The notes beneath the pieces were generated by a model that saw only the letters and a list, made by a program, of their open reading frames with translations, did not search any database and was not told where the DNA came from. 64,000 nt of DNA from Luteolibacter sp. Y139 (lineage in GTDB: Bacteria; Verrucomicrobiota; Verrucomicrobiia; Verrucomicrobiales; Akkermansiaceae): the NCBI RefSeq assembly GCF_038066715.1, contig NZ_JBBUKT010000002.1, positions 496,001 to 560,000 on the forward strand, in the 5' to 3' direction. Every line of letters starts with the position of its first letter. The first letter of the stretch is position 1. Positions 46,239 through 54,241 of the stretch are shown one piece after another. Position numbers and translations under genes: made by a program.

Positions 46239-47737
46239 TCTTTCGCAAGTCCATCCGCTGGCGAATCCAAGCTTGGCATGGCCTGCTGCTGCTGGCGATG
46301 ACGGTCGCTTTCGGCGTCACTGCTTACCGGTTGGAGCAGACCAATGCCTTCCGGCGCTTGGACGATGATTTGAAAGGGCATATCGGCCTGTTGACTGCCG
46401 TCTTGGAGAACGGCGGGCCGCCGCGATCCGGCGGAGGCGGCCCTGATGGAGGCGGTCCTGATGGGGGAGGCGGCTTCGGCGGTGGAGGACCGAGAGGAGG
46501 CCGTCCCGACAATGAAGACGAGCGGCCACCACCTCGAGGTCAACGCCGCGGGCCGCCACCGGGATTTCAGGCACCCGAGATCGCCACTGCTTTCTCGCAG
46601 GCCGATCCCGACCCTTACTATTTTCATGTCTGGACCCGCGATGGTGGCCCCCTGACAAAATCAGCCACTGTTCCCGGGTGGATTCCTCTGCCTGTAGGCG
46701 GGACCATGGATCCCAAGTCACGTCTGAGGGCTGGCTACCGCGAGGTCTATCTTTTCACTCCACCCGGAGAATGCATTCTGGTGGGGAGATCAGCGGCATC
46801 GGTGGACAAGGCGATGCGCGAGTTTGCCTGGAAGACTGCTGGGATTGGGGGCGGGCTATGGGTCGTCGGGCTTGCCGTGGGCTGGTGGATTTCATCGCGG
46901 GCGCTGCGACCCATCTCTGCCATCAGCGCGGCTGCGAGCCGAATTTCGGAAGGCAATCTGAAGGAACGCATTCATACGCCCGAGACGGAAAGCGAGCTCG
47001 GGAGGCTGGCGTCTTTGTTAGATCAAACCTTCCAGCGTCTCGATGCTGCGTTTGATGAACAGGCGCGCTTTACTTCGGATGCCGCCCACGAACTGCGCAC
47101 TCCGGTTTCGATCATTCTTGCCCAATCGCAGCTCGCGCTATCGCGGGAACGTGACAACGCCTATTACCGTGAAACCATCGAGACAGCCCAACGAGCTGCC
47201 AAGCGGATGCAAGGGATGATCGAGTCGCTGCTACAGCTTGCCGTGCTCGACGCAGCGGCCGGCGCGTCTGACCTGAACCCCGGCGACTTGGCAAGTGAAT
47301 GCCAGGAACATCTTCCAGCCCTCCGGGTGCTGGCCGAGGAAAAGAACACGACTCTCCGTGCGGACCTTCAGCCGGCGGCATGTTGCATGAATGCCGAGCA
47401 GGTCGGGCAGATCCTCACGAATCTCGTGGCCAATGCCGTGAAGTTCTCGCCAGCGGGCTCGGAGATACGCGTCACTACCGGGAGCCTCGATGGGAAGGCC
47501 TACCTTTCCGTGCAGGACAATGGCCCCGGTATTGCGGCAGAGCATCAGCCGCATTTGTTCGAGCGCTTCTATCGCACGGATCGTTCGCGCAGCAGCGCCA
47601 CCGGCGGCACCGGGCTGGGGCTGGCCATCTGCAAGCGCATTGCCGATGCGCACGGCGGCACCCTCTCGGTGAAAAGCGTGGATGGAGAAGGCAGCGAATT
47701 TCTTTTGGAAATGCCGTCATTCACCTCGGGTTCATGA
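46235..47737 (+). CDS. Sensor histidine kinase with Gly/Pro-rich sensor insert
   Basis: 500 residues. Helix 1 near 15-30 (WHGLLLLAMTVAFGVTAYRL), a periplasmic part of about 170 residues, helix 2 near 200-222 (TAGIGGGLWVVGLAVGWWISS), HAMP, HisKA (FTSDAAHELRTPVSIILAQ) and HATPase (NLVANAVKFSP, DNGPGIA, GTGLGLAI). The periplasmic domain carries an unusual low-complexity stretch of Gly, Pro, Asp and Arg at about 60-108. It does not show the Met/His clusters of CusS-type copper sensors. Its C-terminal codons coincide with a second copy of the 11-bp-period ATTCA repeats. Coupled to the regulator by ATGA overlap. Confidence 0.9.
   Translation: MIFRKSIRWRIQAWHGLLLLAMTVAFGVTAYRLEQTNAFRRLDDDLKGHIGLLTAVLENGGPPRSGGGGPDGGGPDGGGGFGGGGPRGGRPDNEDERPPPRGQRRGPPPGFQAPEIATAFSQADPDPYYFHVWTRDGGPLTKSATVPGWIPLPVGGTMDPKSRLRAGYREVYLFTPPGECILVGRSAASVDKAMREFAWKTAGIGGGLWVVGLAVGWWISSRALRPISAISAAASRISEGNLKERIHTPETESELGRLASLLDQTFQRLDAAFDEQARFTSDAAHELRTPVSIILAQSQLALSRERDNAYYRETIETAQRAAKRMQGMIESLLQLAVLDAAAGASDLNPGDLASECQEHLPALRVLAEEKNTTLRADLQPAACCMNAEQVGQILTNLVANAVKFSPAGSEIRVTTGSLDGKAYLSVQDNGPGIAAEHQPHLFERFYRTDRSRSSATGGTGLGLAICKRIADAHGGTLSVKSVDGEGSEFLLEMPSFTSGS
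47719..47736. promoter_or_regulatory. Possible second regulator site before the YHYH gene
   Basis: ATTCACC (47719-47725), four bases, GTTCATG (47730-47736): the same 7+4+7 layout with 11-bp period as the ATTCATC/ATTCATG half of the array at 45513. It lies 22 bp upstream of the YHYH gene but overlaps the last codons of the kinase, so it may be coincidental. Confidence 0.3.
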
Positions 47738-47758
47738 TGGGTTTGTTAGGACAGGAGC

Positions 47759-50700
47759 ATGACACGGCTCCTCCTCTTACTCCCTCTGCTTCTCGGCACC
47801 GCTCACGCTGATCCCAAGCTTACGAGCTGGTATACGGCTCAAGCGGGCAAATACGCCCGGATCCAGGAAACCGATGCCGAGGCGGTCGCGGGCACTTCGA
47901 AGACGACGTGGACTCGCACCTCCGGGCCATTCACGCTGGCGCAGACAACCCCCGCGTATGCGGGACCGACCCAGATCGACTACAGCACGAACTGGGTCTA
48001 TGTGCGAACGCCGTCCCTGGGTACCTACACCATGGGCCCTTGGTACGACAACGCGGCCAAGACCCAGCTCTTCATCAACGTCCCGAAGAACCAAGGGCTC
48101 ATCATCCGCATCCCGCGTGCCGCGCCCGTCATCCCAGCCACCAAGACGCAGATCAATGGCCTGAACGTCGGCGGGGTGATGCAGCCGGGCGCGGGATACT
48201 ATGTCGACGGGGTGGCGATGTATGATCCGACCGACGGCTTCAGCTACAGCGGTGGCAGCGAGACTTCTCCCGGCACCGGACAGTGGCATCGCGACGCCTA
48301 CGTCAACGAGAGCATCACCTTCGACTACTCGATGGCGCACCAGCAGAACACCGGTTTCTACCACAATCATGCGAACCCGCTGGCGTTGCGCTATCAGCTC
48401 GGCGACGCGGTCAGTTTCAACAGCAGCACGAAGAAGTATGCCGAGACCATGAGCCCCACGGCCCACTCGCCGATCGTGGCGTGGATGATCGATGGACTGC
48501 CAGTTTATGGCCCCTATGGCTACGGCACCGCGATGGATGCGAACAGCGGCGTGCGCCGCATGGTGGGGGGCTTTGTGAAGCGTGACGGGACCACTACCGG
48601 AGTCGATAATATCACCACCGCAGGCCGGACGCTGCCAGCGTGGATGCTGCGCAACAATGGCAACACCAGTGCTGCCGGTCCTGCGGTGAATGCGACCTAT
48701 CCGATGGGCCGCTATATCCAGGATTGGGCCTACCTTGGCGACCTGCAGAAGAGCGCGGGCGTAAACTACCAGCAGGGCGTCGACTTCGACCTGAATGAAT
48801 ACAATGTCCGCTACTGCGTGACGCCGGAATTCCCGAGCGGCACTTGGGCTTACTTCGTGAACATTTCCAGCACCGGCACGCCGCAGTTTCCCTACATGTG
48901 CAATCGCTGGTTCTACGGCACGCCCACCGGCGGCAAGGTGAACAGCATCACCGAGACGGTCACGAGCCAGTTCGTGGGTGGCCCCAGCCGTCCGCTGACG
49001 GTGAATACGCCGTCGGTCAGCGGCACCAGTGTCACGATGACCTGGAATGCCGTGGAGGGCGGCACCTACTCGGTGGACGCGTCGACCAATGGCACGACAT
49101 GGACGAACAAGGCGACTGGATTGACCGTGAGCAACGCCAACACCAAGTCGAACACCCACACGGCTCTCAGAACCAGTGGCACCGAGCAAGGTCGCGTGCA
49201 ACGCACCGCGCTGGCGACCTACGACACGACGGGCGTGGTGACACCAACCGTTTCGCAGACTGCGACCACCAGCTATAATCTTGGAACCCCACCGACCGCG
49301 CCAACGCTGACGACCATTTCGGCTCTTGTGGGTGCGACCGAGGACACCGCATTCACCATCTCCTATGCGAGCCTCGCTGCCGCCGCGGATGAAGCAGACG
49401 CCAATGGCGACACGATCAGCTTCCGGATCGAGTCCGTGCTGTCCGGAACGCTGACGAAGAATGGCAATCCTGTCAGTGCGGGCAGCGCCTTGATTTCCAC
49501 CGGCGAATCCGTGGTGTGGACGCCGGGGGCAAATGAAAATGGCACACTCGCCGCCTTCACCGTGAAGGCGTGGGATGGATCGCTGGCGTCCAGCAGCGCG
49601 GTGACGGTAAATGTCCAGGTGACTTCAGTCGCAGATTCCGTCCAGTGGGATGGTAGCGCTGGCACTGGCGATTGGGCGACGGCAGCGAACTGGCTGGACA
49701 ATGCCGTGCCAGCATCGGGCGACGTGGTGAACTTCACCGGGGCTGCACCACTCTCGATTGGACTTGGAGCAGAGCGGAGCATCGCCGGCCTGAGTCTTTC
49801 GGGCAACTCGGCCTACAACTTCAGCGGTGGCTCCTTCATTCTGGCAGAGGGAGGCTCCCTCGTGACTGCTGATCCTTCGGCGGGAACCATCGTTCACAGC
49901 ATCGGCAGCCCGGTGAGTTTCCAGGGATCGGGTGAAATCGCCACGTCGCTGAATGCGAACCTCCAGATCACGGGAAATCTGACGGCTTCTTCGGTTCTGA
50001 CAAAATCGGGCGCGGGCAAGCTCGTGCTCGGCGGGACCGCTTCAGCCGTTGAAGTCAGGGTGGAGCAGGGCGGCATCCTTCATGCCAGTGGTGGCACGGC
50101 GTCCCTATCCGTGAACAAATTCTACGTCGGTTCGGCGACGACGACAGGAATCCTCACTTTGACGGATGGCGCGGGCCTCTCCACCGCAGATATCCAGCTC
50201 GGCATCAGCGGTGGAGGCACCGGGACGCTCAACATCAGCGGAGCAGGCACCACGGTTGCCGCGAGCGGCTTCATCTATGGTAATGACGACAGCACGGTCT
50301 CCATCTTTGGCGGTGGCTCCGTTTCGCTGAATGGATTCAGGAACGTGACGGCAACCGTGGACAACGGGAAACTCATGTTCAACCAGACGACCTACAGCTC
50401 GGCGAACTTCGTCATTGCCAGTGGTGGCGCCACGATGGGGGCCAGCAGCGACAGCGCCAATCTCACGGGGACCATCAGTGGTAGCGGTGACCTGACGGTG
50501 TCCGGGGCCGGCGAACTCCAGATCACTGGCACTCACACCAGGACCGGCAATACCATTGTCCAAGATGGCACGCTCCGGATGGCCTCCGCCAGCCTGGACG
50601 ATGGTGCGGACGTTTCAATCGCCAGCAATGCCAAGCTGGATCTCTTCTTTACTGGTTACGACGCGATCGGAGAGCTCTTCATCGGTGGCGTCCGCCAGGT

Positions 50701-51205
50701 CCAGGGCACTTGGGGCAGCCTGTCCTCCAATGCCGATCACAAGACCTACCGGATCACGGGCACGGGCATCCTTGTGGTTACGCAAGGACCGACCGCCTTT
50801 GAAAACTGGACCGCCACTAATGGACTGACTGGAGCCAATGCCCAAGAAGGCGCCGATCCCGACCAAGATGGCTTGGCCAATGTCCTAGAATGGCTGCTTG
50901 GTGGGAATCCGACTGCGAACGACGCGGGCAGCAAGCAACTCGCCGTCGCCCGGGATGGAGGTTTCCTGACGGTCACGTTCCCACGTAGCGACGACAGCGA
51001 GGCTGAATTGGACACTTACCTCCAATACACCACGGATTTCGTGACCTGGACTGATCTGGGGGTTTCTTCGGCCGATTGGACCGCCGCGGACGGGTCCTCG
51101 CTGACGATCACGGAAAATGGCAGCGACCTCGACACGATCACCGTGAAAATCCCGATTGGCGGAAAAACGAAGATCTTCGTGCGGCTGGCCTCGGAGATTG
51201 AGTGA
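47759..51205 (+). CDS. Secreted YHYH-domain protein with autotransporter-type repeats
   Basis: 1148 residues. Signal peptide TRLLLLLPLLLGTAHA. Residues 20-400 form a YHYH-type domain: the motif is altered to YHNH (201-204, in TGFYHNHANPLALRYQLGD), with VAWMIDGLPVYGPYGYG following. Next a fibronectin-like segment (400-500) and a cadherin-like segment with DEADANGDT. Residues 620-960 are beta-helix type with PATR signatures LTKSGAGKLVLGGT near 746 and SGSGDLTVSGAGELQITG near 907. The end has a Ca-loop PDQDGLANVLEWLLGGNP near 1035 and a strand-rich terminal module. No barrel translocator follows. It is 21 bp after the kinase, so it is presumably controlled by the same system. Confidence 0.82.
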   Translation: MTRLLLLLPLLLGTAHADPKLTSWYTAQAGKYARIQETDAEAVAGTSKTTWTRTSGPFTLAQTTPAYAGPTQIDYSTNWVYVRTPSLGTYTMGPWYDNAAKTQLFINVPKNQGLIIRIPRAAPVIPATKTQINGLNVGGVMQPGAGYYVDGVAMYDPTDGFSYSGGSETSPGTGQWHRDAYVNESITFDYSMAHQQNTGFYHNHANPLALRYQLGDAVSFNSSTKKYAETMSPTAHSPIVAWMIDGLPVYGPYGYGTAMDANSGVRRMVGGFVKRDGTTTGVDNITTAGRTLPAWMLRNNGNTSAAGPAVNATYPMGRYIQDWAYLGDLQKSAGVNYQQGVDFDLNEYNVRYCVTPEFPSGTWAYFVNISSTGTPQFPYMCNRWFYGTPTGGKVNSITETVTSQFVGGPSRPLTVNTPSVSGTSVTMTWNAVEGGTYSVDASTNGTTWTNKATGLTVSNANTKSNTHTALRTSGTEQGRVQRTALATYDTTGVVTPTVSQTATTSYNLGTPPTAPTLTTISALVGATEDTAFTISYASLAAAADEADANGDTISFRIESVLSGTLTKNGNPVSAGSALISTGESVVWTPGANENGTLAAFTVKAWDGSLASSSAVTVNVQVTSVADSVQWDGSAGTGDWATAANWLDNAVPASGDVVNFTGAAPLSIGLGAERSIAGLSLSGNSAYNFSGGSFILAEGGSLVTADPSAGTIVHSIGSPVSFQGSGEIATSLNANLQITGNLTASSVLTKSGAGKLVLGGTASAVEVRVEQGGILHASGGTASLSVNKFYVGSATTTGILTLTDGAGLSTADIQLGISGGGTGTLNISGAGTTVAASGFIYGNDDSTVSIFGGGSVSLNGFRNVTATVDNGKLMFNQTTYSSANFVIASGGATMGASSDSANLTGTISGSGDLTVSGAGELQITGTHTRTGNTIVQDGTLRMASASLDDGADVSIASNAKLDLFFTGYDAIGELFIGGVRQVQGTWGSLSSNADHKTYRITGTGILVVTQGPTAFENWTATNGLTGANAQEGADPDQDGLANVLEWLLGGNPTANDAGSKQLAVARDGGFLTVTFPRSDDSEAELDTYLQYTTDFVTWTDLGVSSADWTAADGSSLTITENGSDLDTITVKIPIGGKTKIFVRLASEIE

Positions 51206-51274
51206 GTTCCGCTGCTGTCACCGATCCCGTTCCCTGCGCTGGACGACGCGGGGGCGGGATGTCATGAAGCGCGC

Positions 51275-52561
51275 ATGTCCGATGTGCTGATCATCCGCCA
51301 AGTCCGTGTGGTTTCCGAAGATTCGCCCGCCTTCGTCGAGGCTGACGTGCGGGTGGAGCAGGGGATTATCACCGCCGTGGCACCCGGCCTGACGGTGCCG
51401 GACGGGGCAAAGGTGATCGAAGGTAAGAATCGTCTGCTGATGCCGGCGATGTTCGACGCCCACGTGCATTTCCGTGAGCCGGGTTTCGAGGCCAAGGAGG
51501 ACATTGCCAGTGGCACTGAGGCCGCCATCAACGGGGGAATCACAGGCGTCGTCATGATGCCGAATACTTCGCCAGCCATCGATTCGGCCACGGTGGTGAA
51601 GATGCTCTTCGACAAGGCGAAAGCGGTTTCCCGAATCCCCGTCTATACCTCCGGCTGCATCACCAAGAACCGCGAGGGCAAGGAGCTCGCGGCGATCGAC
51701 GGGATGCGCTCACTGGGGGTGAAAATGCTCACCGATGACGGTGATGGTGTATCCGATCCAGCCGTGCTCTATCGTGCGATGCAGTATGCCAGCGAGTTCG
51801 GCATGTTCTTCGCCAGCCACTGCGAAGTCCACGAACTCGCCGGCCCGCGCGCGCTTAACGACGGCCCGATGGCCTACAAACTCGGCATCAAGGGCAGCCC
51901 GGCCTGCGCCGAGGAAATCATGATCGATCGTGATATCCGGCTGGCCCATGCCACGGGTGCACACATCCACATCCAGCACGTGTCCAGCAAGCTCGGCATG
52001 GAGACCATCCGCTGGTGGAAGGAACGCGGTGATGTCAAGGTCACCGCCGAGGTGGCTCCGCATCACCTGATGTTCCGCGACGAGGACATCGGCAACTACG
52101 ATGCTCACTACAAGATGAACCCGCCCCTGCGCACGGCGGAGGATAATGCAGCATTGTTAGAGGGGTTGAAATCCGGCGTCTTCGATCTGCTCGCCACCGA
52201 CCACGCGCCGCACACGCCTTTCGAGAAGGCCCAGGATTTCACCAGCGCACCGAACGGGATCACCGGTCTGGAAACGGCGTTGGTCTCGATGTTCGACCGC
52301 TACGTCACCACCGGTGCGCTGACTTGGGACATCCTGGTGAAACGTTACTCCGCCGAACCTCGCCGCTTGATGGGCCTCGAGCCTGTGCCGGTCGCGAAAG
52401 GAAAGCCGGCGGAGTTCATTCTCTTCGATCCCGAAGGCAGCACGACCTTCTCGGTCGAGTTCATGAAGTCGAAGAGCCGCAACACTCCTTTCCTTGATCA
52501 GACCCTCAAGGGGAGCATCGACCTGGTCGTGTTAGGCGGAGAGATCCTGCTGGAAAGGTGA
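51275..52561 (+). CDS. pyrC: Dihydroorotase
   Basis: 428 residues, type I dihydroorotase. Metal motif FDAHVHFREPG (Asp61, His63, His65), MMPNTSP, the substrate block KMLTDDGDGV, later His residues in FASHCEVHEL and HIQHVSS, and LLATDHAPHTPFEK. The C-terminal blocks (SAPNGITGLETAL, KPAEFILFDPE) complete the amidohydrolase fold. It closes carbamoyl aspartate to dihydroorotate in pyrimidine synthesis. Single gene; two TGTTAG words are in its coding sequence (52155 and 52530), both using TTA leucine codons. Confidence 0.95.
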   Translation: MSDVLIIRQVRVVSEDSPAFVEADVRVEQGIITAVAPGLTVPDGAKVIEGKNRLLMPAMFDAHVHFREPGFEAKEDIASGTEAAINGGITGVVMMPNTSPAIDSATVVKMLFDKAKAVSRIPVYTSGCITKNREGKELAAIDGMRSLGVKMLTDDGDGVSDPAVLYRAMQYASEFGMFFASHCEVHELAGPRALNDGPMAYKLGIKGSPACAEEIMIDRDIRLAHATGAHIHIQHVSSKLGMETIRWWKERGDVKVTAEVAPHHLMFRDEDIGNYDAHYKMNPPLRTAEDNAALLEGLKSGVFDLLATDHAPHTPFEKAQDFTSAPNGITGLETALVSMFDRYVTTGALTWDILVKRYSAEPRRLMGLEPVPVAKGKPAEFILFDPEGSTTFSVEFMKSKSRNTPFLDQTLKGSIDLVVLGGEILLER

Positions 52562-52573
52562 TCACCCGAAATG

Positions 52574-52604
52574 AAAAACGCCGCCCCTTGCGAGGGCGGC
52601 GTTT
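52574..52604. terminator. Bidirectional terminator between pyrC and rng
   Basis: AAACGCCGCCC (52576-52586) pairs perfectly with GGGCGGCGTTT (52594-52604) around a 7-nt loop. An A-run at 52574-52578 gives a T-run on the minus strand for rng; the plus strand ends in GTTTG, a weaker tail for pyrC. Confidence 0.85.
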
Positions 52605-52619
52605 GTGAGGGAAGCGGTA

Positions 52620-54209
52620 TCAAGCTTGGTCGATCGTCTTCTCCGTAGCGGCATCGACGATCACGAAGCGCTCGCGGTGAAGCGATGGATCCGAGCGGAA
52701 GATCAGGCGGCCGGAGTGCTGGCGCTCCAGCTCCACGAGGTGCTTGCTGTCCTCGGTCCGGAATCGATTGAGCACGTCAGGATTCACAACGACGACGAGG
52801 TCACCTGCCTGGTCGCGGTGCTTGTTGATGACGGTCACGATGCGGCGCTGGATTTCCACGCTCATGGTCATGGGCGTCTTCACGCGACCGCGGCCCTGAC
52901 AATAGGGGCAGGGTTCGAACATGGTGTCGCGCAGCGACTCATTGAGGCGCTGGCGGGTCATCTCCATCAGGCCGATCGCGGAGATCTGCAGGACCTGTGT
53001 CTTCGCCTTGTCCTTCTTGAGGCGATCCTTCATCGCCTTGTAGACCGTCTGCTGGTCCTTGCGATGGCGCATGTCGATGAAGTCGACGACGACCAGACCG
53101 CCAATATTGCGGAGGCGGAGCTGGCGGGCGACTTCCTGGGCAGACTCGACGTTGGTTTCGAGAATCATCTTGTCCACGTCCTTCGAGCCACGGTTGCGGC
53201 CGGTATTGACGTCGATGGAGATGAGTGCCTCGGTTTCATCGATGACGATGTAGCCGCCGCAGGGCAACCAGACCTGGCGCGAGAATGCCTCGTCGATCTG
53301 CTTCTGGATGCCGACGGCTTCGAAGATCGGCTGATTGTTTGGCAGGTGATGAATACGGCGCTTCGCGCGGCGGGACACCTTGCCGGCGATCTCGCGGATG
53401 AGTTCGGTCGTCTGGGCGTCGTCGCAGAGGACTTGATCGACTTCATCTGTGAGGAAGTCACGGGCAGTGCGCTCGATCAAGCCGGGCTCCTGGAAGACGC
53501 AGAGCGGTGCCGGGCCTGAGTCACGCTTGTCTTCCACGCCGTGCCATTGCTCGAGCAACATCGCGAGATCGCGCACGAAGTGACGGGCACGAGTACCGTG
53601 CGCCACCGTGCGCATGATGATGCCCATGCCTTCCGGCACGCTGAGCTTCTGCATGATCTTCCGCAGGCGCTGACGCTCCTTCGGGTCTTCGATCTTGCGG
53701 GAAATACCGAACTGCTCGGTGTAGGGCATCAGCACGAGGTAGCGGCCGGCCAACGAGATGTTGGTGGTGACACGCGGGCCCTTGGTGCCGATCGGTCCTT
53801 TCGAGACCTGGATCATGATTTCCGAGCCGATCGGATAGATGCTCGGGATGTCCTTCGAGGTGATCTTCTGCTGTTGCTTTTTCTTGTGGGAACCGGCGCG
53901 CTCGATTTCTTCGAGTCCGGCATCAAGGGCGGCAGGGATGGCATCCCAGAAGTGAAGGAAGGCGTTCTTGTCCAGGCCGATGTCCACGAACATGGCTTTC
54001 AAGCCCTGCTCGATGTTCTTTACGCGGCCCTTGAAGATGCCGCCGACAATGTTCTGCTCGCCTTCACGCTCGACGGTGTATTCTTCGAGGACACCGTTAT
54101 CGAGGAGAGCGACGCGCCGTTCAAGGCGTTCAACATTGACAATGACCGTATTGCCTTCCTTCGGATTCGGTCGCCCGATGCCGAGGAAGCGTTTGATTTT
54201 CTGGATCAT
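52620..54209 (-). CDS. rng: Ribonuclease G (Rne/Rng family)
   Basis: 529 residues. S1 domain near residues 30-130 (GGIFKGRVKNIEQGLKAMFVDIGLDKNAFLHFWD, with a Lys-rich insert HKKKQQQK), RNase H-like and DNase I-like subdomains with IVIDETEALISIDVNTGR (catalytic Asp residues) and GGLVVVDFIDMR, and the zinc-link CPYCQGRG near 405. It trims 16S rRNA 5' ends and takes part in mRNA decay. It follows mrdA on the same strand by 32 bp, extending the rod-shape cluster to the common mreBCD-mrdA-rng order. Confidence 0.95.
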   Translation of the reverse strand: MIQKIKRFLGIGRPNPKEGNTVIVNVERLERRVALLDNGVLEEYTVEREGEQNIVGGIFKGRVKNIEQGLKAMFVDIGLDKNAFLHFWDAIPAALDAGLEEIERAGSHKKKQQQKITSKDIPSIYPIGSEIMIQVSKGPIGTKGPRVTTNISLAGRYLVLMPYTEQFGISRKIEDPKERQRLRKIMQKLSVPEGMGIIMRTVAHGTRARHFVRDLAMLLEQWHGVEDKRDSGPAPLCVFQEPGLIERTARDFLTDEVDQVLCDDAQTTELIREIAGKVSRRAKRRIHHLPNNQPIFEAVGIQKQIDEAFSRQVWLPCGGYIVIDETEALISIDVNTGRNRGSKDVDKMILETNVESAQEVARQLRLRNIGGLVVVDFIDMRHRKDQQTVYKAMKDRLKKDKAKTQVLQISAIGLMEMTRQRLNESLRDTMFEPCPYCQGRGRVKTPMTMSVEIQRRIVTVINKHRDQAGDLVVVVNPDVLNRFRTEDSKHLVELERQHSGRLIFRSDPSLHRERFVIVDAATEKTIDQA

Positions 54210-54241
54210 GGATTTGATGGAGAGGAAGTATTGGAAAGAGG

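Noticed and set aside
46400-46550. Frameshift or assembly error in the kinase because of the Gly/Pro repeats
   Set aside because: The frame continues unbroken through the insert into normal HAMP/HisKA/HATPase sequence.
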